Assembly (NCBI GenBank): GCA_019348265.1 | Contig: JAHWJV010000140.1 | Coordinates: forward strand, 1 to 8,357 | Direction: 5' to 3' | Length of the DNA: 8,357 bases | From: Gemmatimonadota bacterium | GTDB lineage: Bacteria > Gemmatimonadota > Gemmatimonadetes > Longimicrobiales > Longimicrobiaceae | Part shown: positions 1-6,501 of the stretch, in pieces | How the letters are laid out: every line of letters begins with the position of its first letter | Numbering within the stretch: the first letter of the stretch is position 1 | Made by a program: the position numbers and the translations under genes | Notes under the pieces: model-generated | Database searches by the model: none | What the model was told of the DNA's origin: nothing | Seen by the model: only the letters and a program-made list of their open reading frames with translations

Positions 1-375
1 GCCCTGCTGCGCTGGTCCTTCGCGCACCGAGGTCTCCTGTTCACAACGATCCTTCTCGGCGTCGGGGCCGCAGCCTACGGAGCGACGCTCCTCCCGCGTA
101 CCTTCCTGCCGCCCTTCAACGAGGGAACGCTCACGATCAGCCTGGGCTACAACCCCGGCATCGCGCTCGCCGAGAGCCACCGCCTTGGCCTCGTCGCCGA
201 GAACCTGATCAAGGACGTTCCGGAGGTCATCACAGTCGGGCGGCGCACCGGCCGCGCCGAACTCGACGAGCACGCGGAGGGCGTCCACTCCTCCGAGATC
301 GACCTGGATCTCAAGCGGTCGGATCGCTCCAAGGAAGAGGTGATGGGCGACATCCGCGCCCGGCTCGCCGTCCTG
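1..375 (+). pseudogene. Heavy-metal RND efflux pump (CzcA/CusA family), internal fragment, fused in frame to the Wzi-like gene
   Basis: Frame 1 is open from the first base. It encodes about 125 residues of the middle of an inner-membrane RND pump, the proton-driven subunit of metal-ion export complexes. Residues 11-31 are a hydrophobic helix matching TM7. They are followed by FLPPFNEGTL (35-44), the hallmark at the start of the second periplasmic loop, then a PGI..AESHR stretch, VPEV, and GRRTGRAELDEHAEGV (80-95), which is characteristic of CzcA-type heavy-metal pumps. The match continues through SKEEVMGDIRARLAVL, where family members go on with PGV and the rest of the periplasmic domain. Here it switches abruptly to Wzi-like sequence with no stop codon. 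About 400-500 C-terminal residues expected of a pump (porter domain and TM8-12) are missing, so it cannot work as a transporter. The upstream part lies outside the window. The family call is firm. Whether this is a biological truncation or an assembly join cannot be decided here. Confidence 0.83.
331..335 (+). promoter_or_regulatory. Candidate ribosome binding site AAGGA for the Wzi-like gene
   Basis: AAGGA lies seven bases before the ATG at 343, an ideal Shine-Dalgarno spacing; GAGG follows immediately at 337-340. The bases are the Lys-Glu-Glu codons of the pump fragment, so the site would be borrowed from the coding sequence of the RND gene. It supports internal initiation at 343 rather than production only as a giant fusion protein. 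Confidence 0.4.
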
Positions 376-1908
376 GCCGCCGCGGTCGGCCTCACCGCGG
401 GCAGCGAGGCCGAGCGTTACCTCCGCACGCTCCAGGTAGCGGGGCTCTCTCCGCTGTATCCCTGGTCGCTCCGCTCCTTTTCGCCCGCTGAGATCGACCG
501 GCTGGTCCCCGGGGACACCGCGCACCCCTGGGGCGCGCGCTTCGGAGTGCCCGCCGATAGCACGTCCACACCCGCGCTCCGCTTCATCCGCCCCAGCGTC
601 CGCGCCATCTACAACTCGTCGTTTCCGTCCGGTGGCGCCAACGACGGGGCGGTGTGGGCGGGCCGGGGAGTCACCGGGGTGCTCACCGCGGGAACCGCGC
701 TGCGCGCCGGGCCCCTCTCGCTCCGCCTGGAGCCGCTGGTTTTCTGGGCGGAGAACCGCGCCTTCGAGCTGATGCCCAACAGGCAGACCGGCGATCTACG
801 GTTTGCCGATCCTGACCATCCCGTCTTCATCGATCTGCCGCAGCGCTTCGGCGACGGGGCATACGCGCGCGTCGACCCCGGGCAGAGCACGCTCCGGCTC
901 GACGCCTTCGGGGTGGCCGCCGGGGTGTCGTCGGCCAACCAGGTCTGGGGGCCCGCCGCCGACCTGCCGATGATCCTGGGTGCCAATGCGGCGGGGTTCC
1001 CCCACGCCTTCCTGGGGAGCTCCGGTCCGCTGCCGGTGGGGATCGGCCGCCTCCACGGACGCCTGGTGTGGGGCGATCTGGCACAATCGGACTACTCGCG
1101 CGTGACGGGACCCGGCAGCCGCCGGTTCATGACGGGGTGGGTGCTGACGTTTCTCCCGCATGGGCTGGACGGCCTGGAAGTGGGCGCCTCTCGTTTCTTC
1201 CACAACCACTGGCCCGCCGACGGACTGGGAGCCTCGGATTTTCTCCAGCCACTGCAGCCGTTCCTCAAGGAGAAGCTGAAGAAATCCGGCGTTGGCGAAG
1301 ACAAAACTTCGGACACTGCGAACCAGCTCGCCGCCCTCCACTTCCGCTGGGTGCTGCCGAGGGGCGGTTTCGAGCTGTACGGGGAGTACGGGCGCGAGGA
1401 CCACAGCTGGGACGTGCGCGACTTCCTCCTGCAGCCGGACCACATCTCGGCGTACCTGCTGGGGGGACGGAAGGCGTGGGTCCGGGGCGGCGAGCTGCTG
1501 TCGCTCCGAGCCGAGGTGGTCGAATCACAGGTCTCGCACCTGCGGGAGGTGCGACCGCAAGGGCCTTTTTACGTCCACCCCGGCGGGACGTACCAGGGAC
1601 ACACGGTGCGCGGGCAGATCCTGGGCTCTCCCGCGGTCTACGGCGGCGGCGGGAGCATCGTAGCCCTGGAAAGCCACTCCCGTGGCGGACGCTGGCACCT
1701 GGACTGGACCCGCACCCGGGTGCGCGGAGGCCGATCCGCGCTCGACCCCCGAGTGGACGTGATCCATTCCCTCGGAGCGGAAGCTCTCCTCTTCCGCGCG
1801 GGGCTCGACGCAACGCTGGGCGTGCGAGGGAGCTGGGAGCTGAACCGCCATTACCAGGGCGATGCCTTCAATCTCACGACCGAGCTCGGGCTCCGGGCGC
1901 GCATCTGA
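343..1908 (+). CDS. Wzi-family capsule assembly outer-membrane protein
   Basis: From ATG 343 this gives 521 residues, a little longer than E. coli Wzi (about 480). Wzi proteins are outer-membrane beta-barrels that help attach capsular polysaccharide to the cell surface. Residues 8-20 form a short hydrophobic run after Arg5 and Arg7 that could serve as a signal peptide, though it lacks a clean AxA cleavage site. Residues 24-54 contain ERYLRTLQVAG, PLYPWSLR and FSPAEIDRL, the usual mature start of this family. The barrel region shows alternating polar and hydrophobic strands, with NQVWGP at 199-204, GFPHAFLG from about 218, and FELYGEYGREDHSWDVRDF at 343-361. A lysine-rich stretch near residues 308-325 is probably a loop. 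The C-terminus ends LRARI rather than in an aromatic residue. ATG 343 was chosen for its good ribosome site; GTG 340 is also possible, and the frame is open back to base 1 through the RND fragment. The flippase follows directly, which fits a surface-polysaccharide operon. The family call is from remembered motifs and overall pattern. Confidence 0.82.
   Translation: MGDIRARLAVLAAAVGLTAGSEAERYLRTLQVAGLSPLYPWSLRSFSPAEIDRLVPGDTAHPWGARFGVPADSTSTPALRFIRPSVRAIYNSSFPSGGANDGAVWAGRGVTGVLTAGTALRAGPLSLRLEPLVFWAENRAFELMPNRQTGDLRFADPDHPVFIDLPQRFGDGAYARVDPGQSTLRLDAFGVAAGVSSANQVWGPAADLPMILGANAAGFPHAFLGSSGPLPVGIGRLHGRLVWGDLAQSDYSRVTGPGSRRFMTGWVLTFLPHGLDGLEVGASRFFHNHWPADGLGASDFLQPLQPFLKEKLKKSGVGEDKTSDTANQLAALHFRWVLPRGGFELYGEYGREDHSWDVRDFLLQPDHISAYLLGGRKAWVRGGELLSLRAEVVESQVSHLREVRPQGPFYVHPGGTYQGHTVRGQILGSPAVYGGGGSIVALESHSRGGRWHLDWTRTRVRGGRSALDPRVDVIHSLGAEALLFRAGLDATLGVRGSWELNRHYQGDAFNLTTELGLRARI
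361..378. other. Junction between RND pump sequence and Wzi-like sequence
   Basis: Up to about codon 373 the translation follows the CzcA family (DIRARLAVL, where PGV would normally come next). From about codon 376 it reads AAAVGLTAG and then the conserved mature start of a Wzi-like protein, ERYLRTLQVAGL. LAVL would fit either an RND helix or a signal-peptide core, so the exact breakpoint is ambiguous within about 15 bases, as expected for a join at short shared sequence. No insertion sequence, direct repeat or integrase is visible at the site. Confidence 0.6.
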
Positions 1909-3449
1909 AGCGGGATCTTCTCTCCCTGCCCGATTCCCGCACCCCGCTCACCGGCGGCCGGCTGCTCGCTCGCAACGCGATCTTCAACCTGCTGGGGTAC
2001 GTGGCTCCCCTGCTGGTGGCGCTCGTCACCGTCCCTCTCCTGATCGAGGGGCTGGGGACCCCGCGCTTTGCCGTGCTCACCCTGGTGTGGATGGGCATTG
2101 GCTACTTCAGCCTCTTCGACCTGGGGCTCGGTCGTGCGCTCGTGCAGGTGGTTTCCGAGCGGTTGGGCCGGGGAGCGGTGGACGATCTGGGGAGTGTGGT
2201 CTGGACCGCGCTGCTGCTGATGGGCGGACTCGGCGGGGTGGGAGCGGTATGCCTGCTCGCGGCTGCGCCCTGGCTGGTGGACCACGTGCTGAACGTGCCG
2301 GCGGAGCTGCGGCTCGAGAGCGTGTACGCGTTCCGCTGGGTGGCGCTCGCGGTCCCCTTCGCCGTCTCCACCGCCGGGTTGCGCGGCATCCTGGAGGCCC
2401 ACCAGCGGTTCGACCTCACCAGCGGCGCTCGTCTGGGCATGGGCGTCTTCACCTATGTGGGCCCGGTCCTAATCCTGCCCTTCACTACCAGCCTGGTTCC
2501 CGCTGTCGTCCTCCTGGTACTGGGGCGGATCGCTGAATGGCTTGCGCACGCCGTGCTGTGTTTCCGGACTACGCCGGCGCTGTGGGAGGGGATCGTGGTA
2601 CGTCGTGCCGCGGTGCGTCCGCTCCTGAGGTTCGGTGCCTGGCTGACCGTCAGCAACATCCTCAGCCCGATCATGGTCTATCTCGACCGCTTCCTGGTCG
2701 GTGGCCTGCTGTCGGTGGCCGCGGTGGCGTATTACGTGACGCCTTACGAGGTCGTGATCCGCCTCCTGCTCGTCCCCAGCGCCCTCCTCGGGGTCCTGTT
2801 CCCCGCCTTCGCGAGCAGCTTCGCACACGATCGTGCGCGAGCAGCGCGCCTGTTCGACCGCGCGATCCGCCTGCTGGGCAGCATCCTCTTCCCGGTCGTG
2901 CTCGTCCTGGTCGTTCTGGGCCGTGAGGGGCTCGACCTCTGGGTGGGTCCGACCTTCGCGCAGGAGAGTACGCGGGTGCTGCAGTGGCTGGCCGTGGGTG
3001 TCCTCATCAACGCGCTGGCCTGGGTGCCGGTCGCAGTCATCCAGGGAGCTGGACGCTCGGACATCCCGGGCAAGGTGCATCTGGCGGAAGCACCGCTGTA
3101 CGTGCTGACGCTGTGGTGGCTCGTGAGCACCCGCGGAATCGAGGGCGCCGCCCTGGCCTGGATGATTCGCGCCACCATCGACGCGGTCGTGATGTTCGTT
3201 CTGGCGCTGCGGCTCTTCCCGGGCCACGTTCCGCTGCGCCCTTATCTCGGGTTCATACTGACTTCGGTTCTGCTGGGCGCCGTCTCTCCCGTCCTTCCGC
3301 CCGACCTCGCCAGCAGGGTCGCCCTGCTCGGAACGGGTCTCGCGCTCTACGGAGTTGCCGCCTGGTTCCATATTCTGATACCGGAAGATCGTGCTGTGCT
3401 GCGTATGCGTCTCGTAGGGTTGCGTGATCGCGTCGCATCGGCCTTGTGA
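1905..3449 (+). CDS. wzx: Wzx-type polysaccharide (lipid-linked repeat unit) flippase
   Basis: Polytopic inner-membrane protein of the MOP/RfbX flippase superfamily, which moves undecaprenyl-diphosphate-linked repeat units to the periplasmic face. The N-terminus GGRLLARNAIFNLLGYVAPL, then VPLLIEGLG, LVWMGIGYFSLFDLGLGRAL and ERLG, is the classic Wzx opening. Roughly twelve hydrophobic helices follow, including the central LLRFGAWLTVSNILSPIMVYLDRFLVG and a later YYVTPYEVVIRLLLVP, typical of the family. The length is about 510 residues, normal for Wzx. The start is a problem: family sequence is already present from about 1950, yet the only standard start nearby is GTG 2001, which would remove part of the first helix and has no good ribosome site. 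CTG 1905 overlaps the Wzi stop (CTGA), and CTG 1926 has GGGA ten bases upstream; either could be the true start. The coordinate given is the outer limit. It lies between the Wzi-like gene and three glycosyltransferases and is probably translationally coupled to both sides. Confidence 0.87.
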   Translation: MKRDLLSLPDSRTPLTGGRLLARNAIFNLLGYVAPLLVALVTVPLLIEGLGTPRFAVLTLVWMGIGYFSLFDLGLGRALVQVVSERLGRGAVDDLGSVVWTALLLMGGLGGVGAVCLLAAAPWLVDHVLNVPAELRLESVYAFRWVALAVPFAVSTAGLRGILEAHQRFDLTSGARLGMGVFTYVGPVLILPFTTSLVPAVVLLVLGRIAEWLAHAVLCFRTTPALWEGIVVRRAAVRPLLRFGAWLTVSNILSPIMVYLDRFLVGGLLSVAAVAYYVTPYEVVIRLLLVPSALLGVLFPAFASSFAHDRARAARLFDRAIRLLGSILFPVVLVLVVLGREGLDLWVGPTFAQESTRVLQWLAVGVLINALAWVPVAVIQGAGRSDIPGKVHLAEAPLYVLTLWWLVSTRGIEGAALAWMIRATIDAVVMFVLALRLFPGHVPLRPYLGFILTSVLLGAVSPVLPPDLASRVALLGTGLALYGVAAWFHILIPEDRAVLRMRLVGLRDRVASAL

Positions 3450-3477
3450 TGGCACACGCGCTCTCGGGCTGGAAACG

Positions 3478-4308
3478 ATGCACTTCTCCCTGATCCTGGC
3501 GACCCGTGCACGCACGGAGGAGCTCGAGCACTTCCTGGCTGCGCTGGATGCCCAAACGGCTCGCAGCTTCGACCTGGTCGTCGTCGACCAGAACGAGGAT
3601 GAGCGTCTGCTCCCCGTTCTGGCTCCCTATCGTGAGAGATTTCCGATCCGGCACATCCGATCCAGACCCGGTCTGTCTCGCGCGCGGAACGTCGCGCTTC
3701 GGCACGCGACGGGAGATGTCGTGGCCTTTCCGGACGACGATTGTCTCTATTCCGCCGATCTTCTGGAGGGCGCCGCGGTGTACTTCGAGCACCACCCGCG
3801 GACGCACGGCATCGTAGTACGGCCGATCGGGGAGGATGGAGCGACCCTGCTGAGCTACCGCCGCGAGCCGGCTCCGGTCACACCGCTGAACGTTTTCGGG
3901 CGTACGATCTCGTACACGATGTTCTTCCGGCGCGAGGTGGTCGCGGCGGTCGGTGACTTCGATGAGAGCCTGGGGTTGGGGGCGCAGTCCCCGTGGGGGG
4001 CTGGAGAGGATATCGACTATCCGATCCGCGCGCTGCACCGGGGATTTCGGCTCGCCTACGTCCCCGAGCTGACCGTGATGCACCCGCGGCACGGCGACGA
4101 GCGTGCCCTACAACGTGCCTTCAGCTATGCCGCCGGGTTCGGACGGGTCTGTCGCAAGCACGGCTATCCAGCGTGGTTCATGGGGTATCATCTCTGCCGC
4201 TCGCTGGCGGGAACCCTGATCGGGCTCTCCACCGGCAGACCCGCGAAGGCGCGGGTCCACTGGCGAGCCCTGCGCGGCAAACTCTACGGTTGGGCTGCGC
4301 GGGGATAG
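3478..4308 (+). CDS. Family 2 glycosyltransferase (GT-A fold), first of three
   Basis: A 276-residue cytoplasmic enzyme expected to transfer a sugar from a nucleotide-sugar donor to a lipid-linked intermediate. The first strand HFSLILATRAR begins right after Met1. VVVDQNED (34-41) replaces the usual VDDGS, a variant common in one GT2 subgroup. PGLSRARNVALRHATGDVVAFPDDDC (from about residue 62) carries the metal-binding acidic cluster Asp86-Asp88. GAGEDIDY (174-181) supplies the catalytic-base Glu-Asp found in this family. A basic C-terminal tail (about 225-276) with HRGFRL and KLYGW may sit at the membrane. ATG 3478 was preferred over GTG 3424 because GT2 proteins usually begin just before the first beta-strand and the longer form would overlap the flippase. 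The upstream gap is 28 bases and only a weak GGAAA precedes the start. Donor and acceptor cannot be read from the sequence. Confidence 0.9.
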   Translation: MHFSLILATRARTEELEHFLAALDAQTARSFDLVVVDQNEDERLLPVLAPYRERFPIRHIRSRPGLSRARNVALRHATGDVVAFPDDDCLYSADLLEGAAVYFEHHPRTHGIVVRPIGEDGATLLSYRREPAPVTPLNVFGRTISYTMFFRREVVAAVGDFDESLGLGAQSPWGAGEDIDYPIRALHRGFRLAYVPELTVMHPRHGDERALQRAFSYAAGFGRVCRKHGYPAWFMGYHLCRSLAGTLIGLSTGRPAKARVHWRALRGKLYGWAARG

Positions 4309-4312
4309 CGCG

Positions 4313-5332
4313 ATGCCAGGGTCCTCTTTCGCGGCATCGGCCCGGCGGGATGCTTCCATCTCCGTCGTGGTCCCATTCTACCAGGGGCAGGCGTGGCTCG
4401 AGCGGGCGCTACGCTCGATCGAGCGCCAGACGCTGCAGCCACGCGAGATCGTGCTGGTGGACGACGGCTCACCCGAGCCGCTGCGGGTCGATGTGCGTGC
4501 CGAGAACGTAGCAACGCCTGTCCGCGTAGTGCGGCATCCCCGGAATCGGGGCATCCCCGCCGCCCGCAACAGCGGCGTCAAGGCGGCGAGCAGCGAATGG
4601 ATCGCCTTCCTCGACCAGGATGACGAATGGACCCCGGACAAGCTCGAGCGCCAATGGCACTGCCTCCAGGGGGAAGCGGACCCGGAGCGAACGCTCGTCT
4701 TCGGGCGCTGCCTGGTCGCCCCCGAGGCGGCGCTGGAGGGGGGACGGCTGTTCCCGTCGGCCGCCGCCATCGCGCGGATCGGGGACGGCAGCCGCGGCAC
4801 CGCGGGGGAGTTGATGCTCCGCGGCAATGTCGTTCCCTTCATCACTCTCCTGGTGCACCGCAGCGTTTTCGAGCGCTACGGTGCTCTGGACGAGACGCTC
4901 ACGGGTGGCTCCGACGACTACGAGTTCGTCCTCCGCCTGGCAGCTGAAGGGCTGTCGTTCCGCTGCGCCGATCCTCCGCATGAGGCCGGCCGCTACAGCG
5001 CGGTCCACTACCTTACCGGTCGCAACTATTCGGATCCGGAGAGATTCTTCGCGAACGAGGTCGCCTTGCTGCAGGTCCTTTGCGATCGCTATCCCACCCT
5101 GGCGCCTTTGTACGAGAGGAGCCTGGCGCGCGCGCATTATCGACTGGCGCGCGCGTACGACGGTGCGGGTGTGCCGCGGCGCGCCCTGGAGCACCACCGG
5201 ACGGCTCGCGCTCTAGATCCGTACTGGCTCGCCCCGTGGGCTGCGGTCGCGATCCATCATGCCCCTTCGCCGCTGGCGGATTGGCTGGCGGCGGGCCGGG
5301 GAATAGCTCGCCGACTGCGGGGGGGGCCATGA
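4313..5332 (+). CDS. Family 2 glycosyltransferase with TPR-like C-terminal tail
   Basis: A 339-residue GT-A enzyme with a textbook GT2 N-terminus: ISVVVPFYQG (16-25), SIERQTLQPREIVLVDDGSPEP with Asp50-Asp51, RNRGIPAARNSGVKAA (77-92), and the metal-binding FLDQDDEW (Asp101 to Asp104). A later GGSDDYEFVLRLAAEG (Asp201-Asp202) supplies the acidic pair near the acceptor site. After about residue 265 the sequence becomes helical: AHYRLARAYDGAGVPRRALE and ARALDPYW resemble one tetratricopeptide repeat, suggesting a protein-contact tail. ATG 4313 lies four bases after the previous stop, with GGGGA seven bases upstream inside the preceding gene, so translation is likely coupled. The 3' end overlaps the next gene by ATGA. 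The sugar specificity is unknown; it probably adds one residue of the repeat unit. Confidence 0.91.
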   Translation: MPGSSFAASARRDASISVVVPFYQGQAWLERALRSIERQTLQPREIVLVDDGSPEPLRVDVRAENVATPVRVVRHPRNRGIPAARNSGVKAASSEWIAFLDQDDEWTPDKLERQWHCLQGEADPERTLVFGRCLVAPEAALEGGRLFPSAAAIARIGDGSRGTAGELMLRGNVVPFITLLVHRSVFERYGALDETLTGGSDDYEFVLRLAAEGLSFRCADPPHEAGRYSAVHYLTGRNYSDPERFFANEVALLQVLCDRYPTLAPLYERSLARAHYRLARAYDGAGVPRRALEHHRTARALDPYWLAPWAAVAIHHAPSPLADWLAAGRGIARRLRGGP

Positions 5333-6276
5333 GGGACTCGCGGAGAGGTACCACCACTGACGACAGCGAAGCTCCACCGCGGGTGAGCGTGATCATGGCC
5401 GCGTACAACGCGGAGCGGACGGTCGCCGCAGCGGTGCGGAGCATCCTCTGGCAGACGCTGGTGGACCTCGAGCTCATAGTCGTCGACGATTGCTCGACGG
5501 ATGACACGCACGAGGTGCTGCGCGCGCTGGCCGCCGAGGACTCTCGGCTGCGGGTGATTCGCAACGCGCGGCGCCGTGAACGATCCTGCTCACGGAACCG
5601 GGCCATTCAGGCATCCTGTGCGGAGCTGATCGCGGTGCTCGATGCGGACGACCTCGCACTCCCGGAGCGTTTGGAGCTGCAAGCGACCTTCCTGGAGAGG
5701 AGTCCCGACGTGACGCTCCTCGGCGGATGGGGATACGAGATGGACGCGCAGACCGGAATTCTCTCCCCATACTCGCCACCACCGGCGGACAACGACGCGA
5801 TCCTCGCCGGGATGCGGCGCTGTAACCCGTTCATCCATTCGTCCGTGATGTTCCGCAAGGAAGCGGCCGTCCGGGCCGGGTTGTACGATCCCGTGACGAC
5901 GTCGTCCGAGGATTCGGACCTGTTCTGGCGCCTGCTTCGTGATGGCACGGCTCACATTCTCCCGGATCCACTGGTGCTGATACGTATGGACTGGGGTAGG
6001 GAGCGGCGGGTCAGCCGCCTCCGCCGTACGGAGGACCTGCGGACGCGCAGGCGCGGGATGCGGCGACGGCGGGAGATCACGATGCGTGATTGGCTGTCCC
6101 TGCTGCCCGGTGTACTGCGGCTGGCGGTGCCCTCCGCCGTCGACGTCCGCTTGCGCAGGCTCAAGCGGCGGCTGCGGAAACCGCCCTCCGCGTGCGGGAT
6201 CCGCGAATGGATCCGGGCGTGCGAGACCGGCGAGAGGCAGCTCCCCACGTCGCCCGCCGGGTTCGTGGTGAGGTGA
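5329..6276 (+). CDS. Family 2 glycosyltransferase, third of three
   Basis: A 315-residue GT2 enzyme. It contains VSVIMAAYNAERTVAAAVRS (19-38), LIVVDDCSTDDT with Asp53-Asp54, CSRNRAIQASCAELIAVLDADD ending in the metal-binding Asp105 to Asp108, and SSEDSDLFWRLL with Glu194-Asp195 near the acceptor site. The set and spacing match WcaA/WfgD-like polysaccharide glycosyltransferases. The last 70 or so residues are very rich in arginine and include the possible amphipathic helix WLSLLPGVLRLAVPSAVD, which could bind the inner membrane where the lipid-linked substrate sits. The start ATG overlaps the previous stop (ATGA) and follows a run of eight G (5319-5326) that can act as a ribosome site. A longer in-frame reading back to 5080 exists but overlaps the preceding gene by about 250 bases and is not credible. 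This appears to be the last gene of the wzi-wzx-GT run, since a 225-base gap follows. Its substrate is unknown. Confidence 0.9.
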   Translation: MRDSRRGTTTDDSEAPPRVSVIMAAYNAERTVAAAVRSILWQTLVDLELIVVDDCSTDDTHEVLRALAAEDSRLRVIRNARRRERSCSRNRAIQASCAELIAVLDADDLALPERLELQATFLERSPDVTLLGGWGYEMDAQTGILSPYSPPPADNDAILAGMRRCNPFIHSSVMFRKEAAVRAGLYDPVTTSSEDSDLFWRLLRDGTAHILPDPLVLIRMDWGRERRVSRLRRTEDLRTRRRGMRRRREITMRDWLSLLPGVLRLAVPSAVDVRLRRLKRRLRKPPSACGIREWIRACETGERQLPTSPAGFVVR

Positions 6277-6501
6277 GGCGGGTAGGGTGGCGGTGCCGCT
6301 CGGCTAGCACGGAAATTCGCCCCCCCGCACCTTGCCCGTTGCGCTGCATTTAGTTAGTGTTGTTGCTGTTCGTTCACCGGTCATACAGCCGGACCGTCCG
6401 TTCTTCCAGCATCCGTAGCTCCCTCCGAGTTCTGCATGGCGGCGTGGCAGTTCACGACCCCGCCCGCGAAGCCGTTCGTTTCACAGAGAGCTTCCTGTTC
6501 C
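6277..6501 (+). promoter_or_regulatory. Intergenic region, probable leader/promoter of the dehydratase gene
   Basis: This is the only sizeable gap in the window. It is less GC-rich than the genes around 6348-6375 (a run of T/G-rich sequence). A weak promoter-like pair can be drawn: TTGTTG at 6360-6365 and CATACA at 6382-6387, 16 bases apart, but both boxes are poor matches and the host's sigma preferences are unknown. Two overlapping inverted repeats sit just downstream: CGGTC (6378-6382) with GACCG (6392-6396), and the palindrome CGGACCGTCCG (6390-6400). No stem followed by a T-run was found after the 6276 stop, so no terminator can be called. A short reading from 6357 looks non-coding. Confidence 0.3.

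Noticed and set aside
796..1443. Antisense open frame of 215 codons opposite the Wzi-like gene
   Set aside because: No recognisable motif and no plausible ribosome site; the + strand frame has family features.
1068..1904. Long upstream extension of the flippase frame
   Set aside because: It overlaps the Wzi-like gene in another frame and is Arg/Pro/Gly-rich without any family resemblance; a GC-rich shadow frame.
2469..3515. Antisense open frame of 348 codons opposite the flippase
   Set aside because: The translation is Gln/Arg/Glu/His-rich, with no domain pattern, and lies wholly opposite a clear membrane protein; typical antisense shadow in GC-rich DNA.
5080..5328. Longer start for the third glycosyltransferase
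   Set aside because: It would overlap the previous gene by about 250 bases and adds Ala/Gly/Arg/Pro-rich sequence; the ATGA overlap start at 5329 directly precedes the GT2 fold.
6277..6320. Possible terminator after the third glycosyltransferase
   Set aside because: Only short stems such as GTGC/GCAC with mismatched interiors are present, and no T-run follows.
6320..6326. Run of seven C in the intergenic gap
   Set aside because: It is short and lies outside any gene; no role can be argued from it in GC-rich DNA.
6436..6501. Upstream in-frame ATG for the dehydratase
   Set aside because: It adds 22 residues without family character and has no better ribosome site; ATG 6502 gives the usual short lead before the first membrane helix. 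It is not fully excluded.
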